Shown in pieces: positions 32,563 through 39,573 of a stretch of DNA of 39,573 nt. The DNA is from Chitinophagaceae bacterium. GTDB taxonomy: Bacteria > Bacteroidota > Bacteroidia > Chitinophagales > Chitinophagaceae. The notes under the pieces are model-generated. The model was not told where the DNA came from, did not search any database, and was given only the letters and a program-made list of their open reading frames with translations. Position numbers and translations under genes: made by a program. How positions within the stretch are numbered: position 1 is the first letter of the stretch; every line of letters begins with the position of its first letter. Where the stretch lies: contig CANGTN010000017.1 of NCBI GenBank assembly GCA_947456805.1, positions 1 to 39,573 of the forward strand, written 5' to 3'.

Positions 32563-34632
32563 ATGATGCTTGCAACTTCTATATTAATTGAGGCTTACAA
32601 AATCATGGCAACCGCAAAAGCCATGGCAGAAATTTATGATGAAAATCGTAGTACTTGTAAATATGTACATTCCACATCCAGAGGGCATGAAGCCATACAA
32701 ATTGCTACAGGACTGCATTTGCAACAACAAGACTGGTTTAGTCCGTATTACAGAGACGACAGTATGATGTTGTCTGCAGGATTTACTCCTTATGAAATGA
32801 TGTTGCAATTGCTTGCAAAAAAAGACGATCCATTTAGTGGCGGGAGATCGTATTACTGCCATCCTTCTAACAAAGACGGCATCAGACCTTCAATCATACA
32901 CCAAAGCAGTGCTACGGGTATGCAAGGTATCCCCACAACGGGTTTGGCGCAAGGCATTCAATTTATTGAGCAATACTTACCCAACTTTTTAGCAGTTAAT
33001 CAACAAAATAAAAAGCCGGTTGTACTTTGTTCATTTGGCGACAATAGTATCACAGAAGGAGAAGTAAGTGAAGCATTTCAATTTGCCGTATTAAAACAAT
33101 TACCCATCATTTATTTGGTACAAGATAATGATTGGGGTATCAGTGTTACCGGAAGTGAGGCAAGGGCAATGAATGCTTTTGAATATGCAGCCGGCTTCAA
33201 AGGCATGGAAAGACTTCAATGTGACGGAAGTGATTTTATTGCATCTTATGAAACCATGCAAGCAGCATTTAATTTTGTTAGAACAGAGAGAAAGCCAATT
33301 CTTGTACATGCTAAAGTACCTTTATTAGGGCATCATACAAGTGGTGTAAGAAAAGAATTTTACAGAACAAAAGAAGATTTACAGGAACAAAGTATTTCAG
33401 ATCCAATCATCAAACTTCGAAGAATATTATTAGAAAATAATATTTCCGAAGTTGAAATAAATGTAATTGACGAAAACGCTAAGGATATTGTTAATACAGC
33501 ATTTTCAAAAGCACAAGATGCCGAAGATCCTCCACCGTCTGATGTAGAAAAATACATTTTTGCACCAACTTCTGTTAAAGAAGAAACGGGTGAAAGAAAT
33601 CCTATTAACGGAGAAAAAATATTGATGGTGGATGCTGCGTTATATGCCATTAAAGAAATTATGGAACAATATCCTGAAGCCATTTTATATGGGCAAGATG
33701 TTGGAAGAAGATTGGGTGGTGTATTTAGAGAAGCAGCAACACTTGCAGAGAAATTTGGTGATCATCGAGTATTTAATACAGCCATACAAGAAGCTTACAT
33801 CATTGGTTCTACAATTGGTATGAGTGCTGTTGGATTGAAGCCAATTGTTGAAGTACAATTTGCAGATTATATTTATCCGGGATTAAATCAATTGGTAACG
33901 GAAATTTCTAAATCCTGTTATTTGAGCAATGGAAAATTTCCTGTGCAAATGATTTTAAGAGTTCCTATTGGTGCTTATGGTGGCGGTGGACCCTATCATA
34001 GTGGAAGTATAGAAAGTACACTGCTTACAATAAAAGGCATAAAAATTTGTTACCCAAGTAATGCTGCAGATATGAAAGGTTTGATGAAAGCTGCTTTCTT
34101 AGATCCCAATCCAGTTGTAATGCTTGAGCACAAAGGATTGTATTGGAGCAAAGTTCCGGGGACAGATGATGCAAAAACAGTAGAGCCTTCGAGTGATTAC
34201 ATTTTACCACTCGGAAAAGGAAATATTGTTTTAGAAGCTACTCAGGAACATATTGAAAACGGAACTTCATTGGTTGTCATTACTTACGGAATGGGTGTTT
34301 ATTGGGCAAAAGCAGCTGCTGAAAATTTCAACAGACAAGTTGAAATCATTGATTTACGTACCTTATATCCATTGGATGAATATTTAATTTTTGCAAGTAG
34401 CAAAAAACATGGAAGGGTTTTAATTGTTACAGAAGAACAGCAAAATAATTCATTTACAGAGGCGTTATCTCACCGCATTTATCATCAATGCTTTCAATTT
34501 TTAGATGCACCAATTGAAGTTTTTGGTTCACTAAATTTACCGGCAGTGCCCATAAATCTTTCATCAGAATCTGCGATGCTTCCTAATGTTGAAAAAATAA
34601 AAAACAGAATTAAACAATTGCTTCAATACTAA
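32563..34632 (+). CDS. Fused alpha-beta 2-oxoacid (2-oxoisovalerate-type) dehydrogenase E1
   Basis: 689 residues. The alpha-like part (about 1-310) contains SRGHEAIQIATGLHL, the TPP/Mg motif GDNSITEGEVSEAF with QDNDWGIS downstream, and HHTSGVRKEF. A short helical linker (about 310-350) joins it to the beta-like part (about 355-689) with YGQDVGRRLGGVFREAATL, RVPIGAYGGGGPYHSGS and IDLRTLYPLDEYLI. It decarboxylates a branched-chain 2-oxoacid and passes the acyl group to lipoyl-E2, giving branched acyl-CoA, the primer of iso-fatty acids typical of Bacteroidota. No E2 or E3 gene is adjacent. Pyruvate specificity cannot be excluded. The fused form is common in this phylum. Two adjacent ATGs open the frame. 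Confidence 0.88.
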   Translation: MMLATSILIEAYKIMATAKAMAEIYDENRSTCKYVHSTSRGHEAIQIATGLHLQQQDWFSPYYRDDSMMLSAGFTPYEMMLQLLAKKDDPFSGGRSYYCHPSNKDGIRPSIIHQSSATGMQGIPTTGLAQGIQFIEQYLPNFLAVNQQNKKPVVLCSFGDNSITEGEVSEAFQFAVLKQLPIIYLVQDNDWGISVTGSEARAMNAFEYAAGFKGMERLQCDGSDFIASYETMQAAFNFVRTERKPILVHAKVPLLGHHTSGVRKEFYRTKEDLQEQSISDPIIKLRRILLENNISEVEINVIDENAKDIVNTAFSKAQDAEDPPPSDVEKYIFAPTSVKEETGERNPINGEKILMVDAALYAIKEIMEQYPEAILYGQDVGRRLGGVFREAATLAEKFGDHRVFNTAIQEAYIIGSTIGMSAVGLKPIVEVQFADYIYPGLNQLVTEISKSCYLSNGKFPVQMILRVPIGAYGGGGPYHSGSIESTLLTIKGIKICYPSNAADMKGLMKAAFLDPNPVVMLEHKGLYWSKVPGTDDAKTVEPSSDYILPLGKGNIVLEATQEHIENGTSLVVITYGMGVYWAKAAAENFNRQVEIIDLRTLYPLDEYLIFASSKKHGRVLIVTEEQQNNSFTEALSHRIYHQCFQFLDAPIEVFGSLNLPAVPINLSSESAMLPNVEKIKNRIKQLLQY

Positions 34633-34678
34633 TCAAATAAAGTTTGTAAAATACACAAGCAATTTTAATCAAAGCGCC

Positions 34679-34686
34679 TATATTTG
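34679..34686 (+). promoter_or_regulatory. -7 box of the tRNA-Met gene
   Basis: TATATTTG, an exact TAnnTTTG, 11 nt before the mature tRNA 5' end; predicted transcription start about 7 nt before the tRNA. Confidence 0.6.
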
Positions 34687-34697
34687 CAACCCGAAAT

Positions 34698-34771
34698 GGT
34701 GAGGTAGCTCAGTTGGTTAGAGCATCGGATTCATAACCCGAAGGTCGGGAGTTCAAATCTCCTCCTCACTA
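34698..34771 (+). tRNA. tRNA-Met (CAT anticodon, elongator type)
   Basis: 74-nt cloverleaf. Acceptor GGTGAGG pairs with CCTCACT (pair 1-72 is G-U), the D arm is GCTC/GAGC, anticodon loop TTCATAA (anticodon CAT), variable AGGTC, T arm GGGAG/CTCCT with loop TTCAAAT, and discriminator A73. CCA is not encoded. The initiator is excluded because the anticodon stem lacks three consecutive G-C pairs (31-39 is A-C) and position 1 is not an unpaired C. A CAT-anticodon tRNA-Ile is less likely from overall similarity to elongator tRNA-Met. Confidence 0.95.
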
Positions 34772-34772
34772 C

Positions 34773-34810
34773 AAAAAAGGTTCTCAGATATTTTCTGAGA
34801 ACCTTTTTTT
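34773..34810. terminator. Bidirectional terminator between tRNA-Met and the S74 protein gene
   Basis: 15-bp perfect stem (34773-34787 with 34795-34809), 7-nt loop, A-run on the left and T-run on the right. It begins 2 nt after the tRNA and ends 14 nt before the end of the convergent gene. Confidence 0.9.
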
Positions 34811-34823
34811 AACTTAATACTGA

Positions 34824-35975
34824 TTACTTTTTATTGAGTATCTGATTGATTTGTTTTTCTAAAGCATTTAACCTTTCTTTTAGCGCCTTTATCTCTTTAT
34901 CTTTTTCGGCACTTTCTTCTTGTATTGCTTTAACAATTACTGGCAATAAATTTCCATAACGTGCTTCTAATTTTTCTGGATTATCTTCACTCACCAAATC
35001 AAGATGATCACCAATGTTAGATTGCTTTTGCAAAGCCAATAATTCTTGTGCTATAAAACCAGCAGACTTAATGCCCACTTTAGCTTTATCTCTGGTATTC
35101 CATGTAAAACTTACCGGATTTAATTGTTTTAAAAATGCCAAGCCTTCACCAATAGGAATGATGTCTGTTTTGTCTCTTCTATCTGATAAATTAGTTATTG
35201 GTGCATAGCATCGTAATGATGATATGCTTGAATTGCCTAATGTTATTTGATTACTAACACTGCTTGCAGAAGCTTGAGCTCCGTATCCAATCATTGTACA
35301 GTTATTCCCTGTTGCAAAACTAGATCCTGCGGCATATCCTAAAGCGGTGTTGTAACTTCCAGTGGTATTACCAAAAAGAGAATTATTTCCAATTGCTACA
35401 TTATAATATCCTGTGGTGTTGGAAATAAGTGCAGAATAACCACTTGCGGAGTTATGCCATCCCGTAATGTTGGAATAAAGTGCTTGATAACCATTTGCTA
35501 TGTTATAACTTCCTGAAGTATTAGAATAAAGTGCATAAGAACCATTTGCTATGTTATAACTTCCTGAGGTATTAGAATAAAGTGATTGATAACCATTTAC
35601 TGTGTTAGATGAAATATTTCCAGTACCTCTACCAATTGTTATATTGTTTACAGTTAAATCATAACTTCCTAGATTAACTGCCCCCGTTGCTCCGGTATAA
35701 GGCACAGCATTTGAAGCCGATGGTAACAATTTCCAGGAGCTCCCATCATAATAATAAAATCCTTGTGTGCCATCAGTTTGATAAACTATTAATCCAGTTG
35801 CTGGTGAAACGATGCTATTTTTTTCAGTAGCAGTTACTCGTGGCAGTAAAAAACCTTTAGAAGTACTTTTTACTTCCAACATTGCAGAGGTTTCTGGAGT
35901 GGTAGTTCCAACTCCTACTTGAGCAAATGTTGAAAATGTAAAGAATAAAAATGACCCTAATAAAGTATATTTCAT
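34824..35975 (-). CDS. Secreted tail-fibre-like protein with tandem repeats and C-terminal S74 chaperone domain
   Basis: 383 residues. Signal peptide to about residue 18 (FSTFAQ), then a module shared with the next protein upstream (about 19-85: VGVGTTTPETSAMLEV, FLLPRVTAT, GLIVYQTDG, YYYDGSSWK). Five 17-residue repeats of the pattern NGYxxLYSNTSGSYNIA occupy about 127-211, followed by a beta-helix-like stretch. A peptidase S74 domain (about 258-350) begins at NLSDRRDKTDI, with Ser264-Asp265 at the expected self-cleavage point, and a coiled coil (353-383) ends it. In phages S74 domains trimerise tail spikes and then cut themselves off. A trimeric surface fibre is inferred; role unknown. It is not in a prophage context. 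Confidence 0.83.
   Translation of the reverse strand: MKYTLLGSFLFFTFSTFAQVGVGTTTPETSAMLEVKSTSKGFLLPRVTATEKNSIVSPATGLIVYQTDGTQGFYYYDGSSWKLLPSASNAVPYTGATGAVNLGSYDLTVNNITIGRGTGNISSNTVNGYQSLYSNTSGSYNIANGSYALYSNTSGSYNIANGYQALYSNITGWHNSASGYSALISNTTGYYNVAIGNNSLFGNTTGSYNTALGYAAGSSFATGNNCTMIGYGAQASASSVSNQITLGNSSISSLRCYAPITNLSDRRDKTDIIPIGEGLAFLKQLNPVSFTWNTRDKAKVGIKSAGFIAQELLALQKQSNIGDHLDLVSEDNPEKLEARYGNLLPVIVKAIQEESAEKDKEIKALKERLNALEKQINQILNKK
35343..35597 (-). repeat. Five tandem 51-bp coding repeats
   Basis: The repeats encode the 17-residue units of the S74 protein. Two neighbouring copies (starting at 35489 and 35540) are identical over 45 bases except one, which indicates recent duplication or homogenisation; outer copies are more diverged. 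Confidence 0.85.
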
Positions 35976-36102
35976 AATTTGTAGTTTAGAATGAATATTT
36001 CATATTTTAGATTACAATGATACGGTAAGAAATAGATTTTAACAATTATTAGAGACAAGGATTGGAAGGGAAAAGCTGTTGGTATTTGAATTAAATAATA
36101 AA

Positions 36103-36124
36103 CCACCTTCTGATGGGAAGGTGG
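36103..36124 (-). terminator. Terminator after the 218-residue secreted protein gene
   Basis: 8-bp perfect stem CCACCTTC/GAAGGTGG with a 6-nt loop. On the minus strand it is followed by TTTATTATTT and lies about 45 nt after the gene's stop. Confidence 0.7.
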
Positions 36125-36169
36125 CTTGCTTTACCTACTTACATGTTGAATATGTGTATTTTAATTTTC

Positions 36170-36826
36170 TTAAAGTAATCGTTCAATACAAATAAAGTTA
36201 TTTAAATAACTTGCTCCAATTTGTAATGTTATTCTGTATACTCTATTACTTGTTACATCAGTTACATTGTAAACTGAAATCTCACCGGTACTTGCGAAGC
36301 TCCAATTAAACAAAGAAGTTGAGGGGGTTGTTGTAACAATAACGTTAGATCCACTGCCTCCTCCTGCTCCTGCTGAAATACCACCAAAAGTTGCACCAAT
36401 ATTACAATAAAAAGAAGTACCAACGGCAGCAACACTTAATCCACGATTACCGCTTGTAGTCACGGTCGCTTTAATATTATCAAGCTGTACATAAGTCCCT
36501 GCATTTACCAAAGCACTTACTTTTTGAGCTACATTATCCGCAGAAGTAGCTGTTGCAATGGTTGTCCATTTAGCACCATTCCAATAATAGTATCCTGCTA
36601 GTAATCCGGTGGAACCTAAATTATATACCAATAATCCTTCAGCAGGAGAGGCAATTGTTGTTGCATCTGTTGCACTCGTTAAAGTAACTCTAGGAGGCAA
36701 AAAGCCTTTATTAGTTGATCTCACATCCAAAATTGCAGATGCTAAAGGTGTGGTAGTTCCAATACCTACTTGGGCAAATATTGTACTTGTAAATAATAGC
36801 ATCAACCCTAATAAATTGTATTTCAT
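36170..36826 (-). CDS. Secreted protein sharing the N-terminal module of the S74 protein
   Basis: 218 residues; no named family recognised for the C-terminal part. Signal peptide to about residue 18 (STIFAQ), then VGIGTTTPLASAILDVRSTN, FLPPRVTLT, SPAEGLLVYN and YYYWNGAKW, which match the first 85 residues of the downstream S74 protein block by block. The C-terminal half (about 100-218) is Thr/Ser/Gly/Asn-rich with a GISAGAGGGSGSN linker and looks like a beta-sandwich. There is no S74 domain and no T9SS C-terminal sorting signal that I can see. It probably encodes an outer surface or matrix protein. The 194-bp gap and a terminator separate it from the S74 gene, so each has its own transcript. 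Confidence 0.7.
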   Translation of the reverse strand: MKYNLLGLMLLFTSTIFAQVGIGTTTPLASAILDVRSTNKGFLPPRVTLTSATDATTIASPAEGLLVYNLGSTGLLAGYYYWNGAKWTTIATATSADNVAQKVSALVNAGTYVQLDNIKATVTTSGNRGLSVAAVGTSFYCNIGATFGGISAGAGGGSGSNVIVTTTPSTSLFNWSFASTGEISVYNVTDVTSNRVYRITLQIGASYLNNFICIERLL

Positions 36827-37066
36827 AATGCGCAGTTTAATTAATTTAATCTACAAATATCTGTAAAAAAGTGCTAAAAGTGTTTATTCTGTTTTGGCTA
36901 ATAATGTATCTGTTTAATAATATCATCAATTTAAAAACAACACTTTTTCTTATTTAATGAACAATGCACTTCTTTATGAATCCACCAAAAATAAATTACC
37001 TCAACAGCAACACATTAATGGTTATCAGTTTCAACAGCATATTTTTTTGAATTACTGAATTTTAAC
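36827..37066. other. AT-rich spacer before the Cys/His protein locus
   Basis: No gene or clear RNA structure. A near -7 box for the minus-strand gene (GATATTTG on the complement, 36854-36861, seven of eight matches) is the only signal seen. Confidence 0.35.
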
Positions 37067-37115
37067 ATGCAGTTGCATAATCCCCAAGAAACACTATATT
37101 TGCAACATAGTTACA
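37067..37115 (+). promoter_or_regulatory. Two palindromic operator candidates covering one promoter
   Basis: Box 1 ATGCA-GT-TGCAT (37067-37078) is a perfect inverted repeat that contains the -33 TTG. Box 2 TGCAAC-ATA-GTTACA (37101-37115, one mismatch between arms) begins inside the -7 box and covers the predicted transcription start. The two also share the direct repeat AGTT(G/A)CATAA spaced 38 bp apart. Binding at either would block polymerase, as expected for a Fur/Zur-type metal repressor; the regulator is not identified. Confidence 0.45.
37073..37102 (+). promoter_or_regulatory. Promoter of the Cys/His protein and TonB receptor locus
   Basis: TTG (37073-37075), 19 bp, TATATTTG (37095-37102): an exact match to both Bacteroidota elements with ideal spacing. 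Predicted transcription start near 37107, 15 nt before the TTG start codon. Confidence 0.7.
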
Positions 37116-37121
37116 TAAAAC

Positions 37122-37475
37122 TTGACTGAAATTAGAAAATACAAGACTTTATTAGCTGCCGTATTATTGACGGTCTATGCTTTTATTGCCACACCAATCC
37201 AGTTATGGCATTGTCATAACTATACAGTTAATACTAAATCCGAAAAATCATCTGAACAAAAAGCAGCACCAACTTTCTCCAAATACTCACAACATGCAGT
37301 AGATGCAAATTGTCAGATATGTTCCCATCAATATTCGGCATACAGCGATGCACCTATCATCGTTTTTGATTCACCATCTCTTATCTTTCAGTCAAATAAG
37401 GAATACTATCTTTTTTTAATTCCTTCATCACTCCATTTTAATTTTTCCAATAAAGGTCCCCCAGCAAGAACATGA
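37122..37475 (+). CDS. Small exported Cys/His-rich protein, possibly metal-binding
   Basis: 117 residues; not a family I can name with confidence (it resembles DUF2946-type small proteins). It starts at TTG: an in-frame TAA lies 6 nt upstream and there is no Met codon inside, so no ATG start exists. An N-terminal hydrophobic segment (about 9-25, LLAAVLLTVYAFIATPI) acts as a signal or anchor. Two possible metal sites follow: WHCH (29-32) and H58 with C64-x2-C67-x-H69. The C-terminal part is beta-like. It lies 89 bp before a TonB-dependent receptor under one strong promoter with operator-like palindromes, suggesting a metal-related uptake role. Function is inferred only from context. Confidence 0.65.
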   Translation: MTEIRKYKTLLAAVLLTVYAFIATPIQLWHCHNYTVNTKSEKSSEQKAAPTFSKYSQHAVDANCQICSHQYSAYSDAPIIVFDSPSLIFQSNKEYYLFLIPSSLHFNFSNKGPPART

Positions 37476-37564
37476 CATTTCCTCTACAGTACTTACGCAA
37501 GTCGTTAGTATTTGATTTGTAACAGCAATAGGGTCGTTGATTCCCTTGTTTAAAACATTTTATT

Positions 37565-39573
37565 TTGAAATTATTTTTAATGATACTCATTGCTATAGCA
37601 ATAGTCAATAATGCTATAGCACAGCCTTGTACTTATAAGCTTTCTGGGCATGTAGAAGATATGGATACCAAAGAAAAATTGGTTGCAGCTACTATTAGTA
37701 TTAAAGAAACGGGTAAGCGAATTATATCTAATGACAAAGGTGATTTTGTTTTTACTGCATTATGTAGTGGGGAATATACCCTAATCGTAACTCATGTCAG
37801 TTGCGATACAGTAGAGAAAAAATTCCTACTCACAAAAGATTATCATGTAGATATTTTTATGCCACACAATCGCAAAGTGTTAGGCGATGTAGTGGTGGAA
37901 ACGCAAAAAGGAATTACCAATACTGGTTTTAAACAAGAACTAAGTGGCAAGTTATTGGAACAAACCAACGGACTTTCATTGGCAGAAGCGTTAAGTAAAA
38001 TGAACGGTATTACTATGCTGCAAACAGGTTCTACTATTGCCAAACCTGTTATCCATGGTTTGCATGGCAACCGGATACTTACTATCAACAATGGGGTGCG
38101 GCAGGAAGGACAACAATGGGGCAATGAACATGCACCTGAGATCGACCCTTTTATTGCAGATAAATTGATTGTAATAAAAGGAGTGGACGAACTAAGATAT
38201 GGCTCTGATGCAATAGGTGGTGTTATTTTAGTAGAACCTAAAGCACTACGAAATAAACCAGGCTATGCAGCAGAGTTCAATACGGTATATTTTACCAACA
38301 ACAGGCAATATGTTTTGTCAGGCATGTTTGAACAACAATTAAAAAAACAACCTGCCTTTCGTTACAGGGTGCAGGGGACTTTTAAGAAAAATGCAAATGC
38401 TACAACACCTTACTACCGACTAAACAATACGGGCAGCGAAGAAAAAAATTTTTCTATTGCTGCCGGATGGAAAAAAAATAAATTTAATACTGAACTTTTT
38501 TACAGTCACTTTACGACCAAAGTGGGGATATTTACAGGATCACATATTGGCAATTTAACCGACTTGTTAAATGCAATTGCAGCATCTAAACCTAACGAGG
38601 TTTTCTTAGGTCAGCAGACTTACAAAATACAACGACCCTTCCAAGAAGTATCGCATGATTTAGTAAAATTAAAAACAGTATTTTATTCAGGTGAACACAA
38701 GTTTACAGCTTTGCTAGCTGGTCAGTTCAACCACCGTAAAGAATTTGATATTGTAAGAAGCAGCACCAATAAAAATCCACAATTAGATTTAGCTATCTAT
38801 ACCCTTACGCAAGATCTGAGTTGGGAGCATCCGAAGAAAAATAGTTTTAGTGGTGTTGGTGGATTATCAATGATGCAGCAAGACAATAGCTACAGTGGTA
38901 GATACTTCATACCTAACTATTTTGCATACACTTTTGGTGGCTATTATATTGAAAAATGGAGTAAACATAAATGGGAGCTTCAAGCAGGCATCCGCTACGA
39001 TAATAAAAGCATAAACACTACACGATTAAAATTTAATAGCGATACCATTAACTATGATTTTAATTTTTCAACCTTCGCATCATCTTTTAATACGATTTTT
39101 AAACCGACAAATAACTGGCGGTTAAATGCCAATATAAGTCTTGCCAGTCGAGCCCCTCATGTAAATGAGCTACTGAGCGATGGCATTCATCATGGCACAG
39201 CTACTTTTGAAAAAGGGGATATTTATTTAAAGCCGGAGCGCTCCATTAATATTTCTGCTGGTATTAATTATCAACATCCATCTAATAATTTTAGTATTGA
39301 TATGCTGTTGTATTCAAATAGCATCAACAACTTTATTTTTCAGCAACCCCTACCCGACAATCCAGTATTAACTATTGGAGGGGCATTCCCATTAATTGTA
39401 TATAAACAAACAAATGCAGTGCTACATGGCTTTGATATATCTGCACTTATTAAACCAGCAACAGGATTTGAATGGAGTTCTAAATTTTCATTTTTACATG
39501 CAAGAAATAAAAAGCTCAATGACTGGTTGATATTAATGCCTGCAAACCGATTAACCAATGAATTAACCTATAA
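37565..39573 (+). CDS. TonB-dependent receptor, metal or siderophore type (C-terminus outside window)
   Basis: About 669 residues, open at the right edge. The TTG start gives a normal signal peptide (MKLFLMILIAIAIVNNAIAQ); the next ATG (37580) would remove the basic n-region. A carboxypeptidase-regulatory-like domain (about 25-100: KLSGHVEDMDTKEKLVAATI) is followed by a plug (about 110-225) with IAKPVIHGLHGNRILTINNG, VRQEGQQWGNEHAPEID and LRYGSDAIGGVILVEP. Barrel strands fill the rest, including SRAPHVNELLSDGIHHGTA (about 530-548). The plug wording and the GIHHGTA segment recall ZnuD-like and other metal-complex receptors rather than SusC. The gene upstream encodes a Cys/His protein. Substrate uncertain; zinc or copper is a guess. 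Confidence 0.85.
   Translation, partial: MKLFLMILIAIAIVNNAIAQPCTYKLSGHVEDMDTKEKLVAATISIKETGKRIISNDKGDFVFTALCSGEYTLIVTHVSCDTVEKKFLLTKDYHVDIFMPHNRKVLGDVVVETQKGITNTGFKQELSGKLLEQTNGLSLAEALSKMNGITMLQTGSTIAKPVIHGLHGNRILTINNGVRQEGQQWGNEHAPEIDPFIADKLIVIKGVDELRYGSDAIGGVILVEPKALRNKPGYAAEFNTVYFTNNRQYVLSGMFEQQLKKQPAFRYRVQGTFKKNANATTPYYRLNNTGSEEKNFSIAAGWKKNKFNTELFYSHFTTKVGIFTGSHIGNLTDLLNAIAASKPNEVFLGQQTYKIQRPFQEVSHDLVKLKTVFYSGEHKFTALLAGQFNHRKEFDIVRSSTNKNPQLDLAIYTLTQDLSWEHPKKNSFSGVGGLSMMQQDNSYSGRYFIPNYFAYTFGGYYIEKWSKHKWELQAGIRYDNKSINTTRLKFNSDTINYDFNFSTFASSFNTIFKPTNNWRLNANISLASRAPHVNELLSDGIHHGTATFEKGDIYLKPERSINISAGINYQHPSNNFSIDMLLYSNSINNFIFQQPLPDNPVLTIGGAFPLIVYKQTNAVLHGFDISALIKPATGFEWSSKFSFLHARNKKLNDWLILMPANRLTNELTY

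Noticed and set aside
34698-34771. Initiator tRNA-fMet
   Set aside because: Lacks the three G-C pairs in the anticodon stem and the unpaired C1.
35343-35597. CRISPR-like array
   Set aside because: The repeats are directly adjacent, 51 bp long, in frame and encode a 17-residue motif; no spacers and no cas genes.
34824-35975. Prophage remnant at the tRNA
   Set aside because: Although an S74 domain and a tRNA gene are adjacent, there is no integrase, no other phage gene and no att-like duplication of the tRNA 3' end; the protein has a bacterial secretion signal.
37843-38124. Minus-strand reading frame within the TonB receptor
   Set aside because: Shadow of the receptor frame, which is open to the window end and carries clear plug motifs.

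Overview
The window is a stretch of low-GC chromosome from a member of the Bacteroidota, most likely a Chitinophagaceae-like lineage. The evidence is: promoters of the TAnnTTTG type instead of sigma70 boxes; almost no Shine-Dalgarno sequences; a fused SecDF; a type IX secretion Plug-domain protein; a TamL lipoprotein; a MutS2 without Smr domain; an Oar-type TonB receptor; a PafA-type phosphatase; a fused alpha/beta 2-oxoacid dehydrogenase E1; and a serine palmitoyltransferase-type alpha-oxoamine synthase. The placement rests on gene content only.

Layout. 1-2.75 kb (minus): beta-CASP metallo-hydrolase (cut by the window edge), a DUF4442 hotdog protein and the Plug-like protein. 2.97-7.36 kb: FtsX/LolC-type permease, TrmH-family rRNA/tRNA methyltransferase and TamL, the last two head to head with 5 bp between start codons. 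7.4-12.3 kb: mutS2 (minus), pdxJ, purE, a bidirectional terminator, and the alpha-oxoamine synthase (minus) with a long structured leader. 12.5-18.5 kb: pafA-like phosphatase, a 470-bp gene-free region with several hairpins, then a probable operon MlaD - OstA-like - NhaA that joins envelope lipid/LPS transport with ion homeostasis. 18.5-23.4 kb: YhhN-like membrane protein (minus), small membrane protein, FKBP lipoprotein, secDF. 23.7-29.3 kb: ribBA (minus), Oar-like receptor, radC (minus). 29.5-34.6 kb: prs, rplY/ctc, pth (an old, widely conserved gene order), FAH-family hydrolase, fused E1 dehydrogenase. 34.7 kb: tRNA-Met. 34.8-36.8 kb (minus): two secreted proteins sharing an N-terminal module, one carrying tandem repeats and a phage-type S74 chaperone. 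37.1-39.57 kb: a small exported Cys/His-rich protein and a TonB-dependent receptor (cut by the window edge), behind a strong promoter covered by palindromes; this looks like a metal-responsive uptake locus.

Most of the window is housekeeping. No CRISPR array, transposase, prophage or recognised defence system was seen. The parts most worth a second look are the structured intergenic region near 14.2-14.4 kb, the GTGCGACGCC element that lies about 100 nt upstream of two unrelated minus-strand genes, the palindrome-covered promoter at 37.1 kb, and two genes predicted to make leaderless mRNAs.
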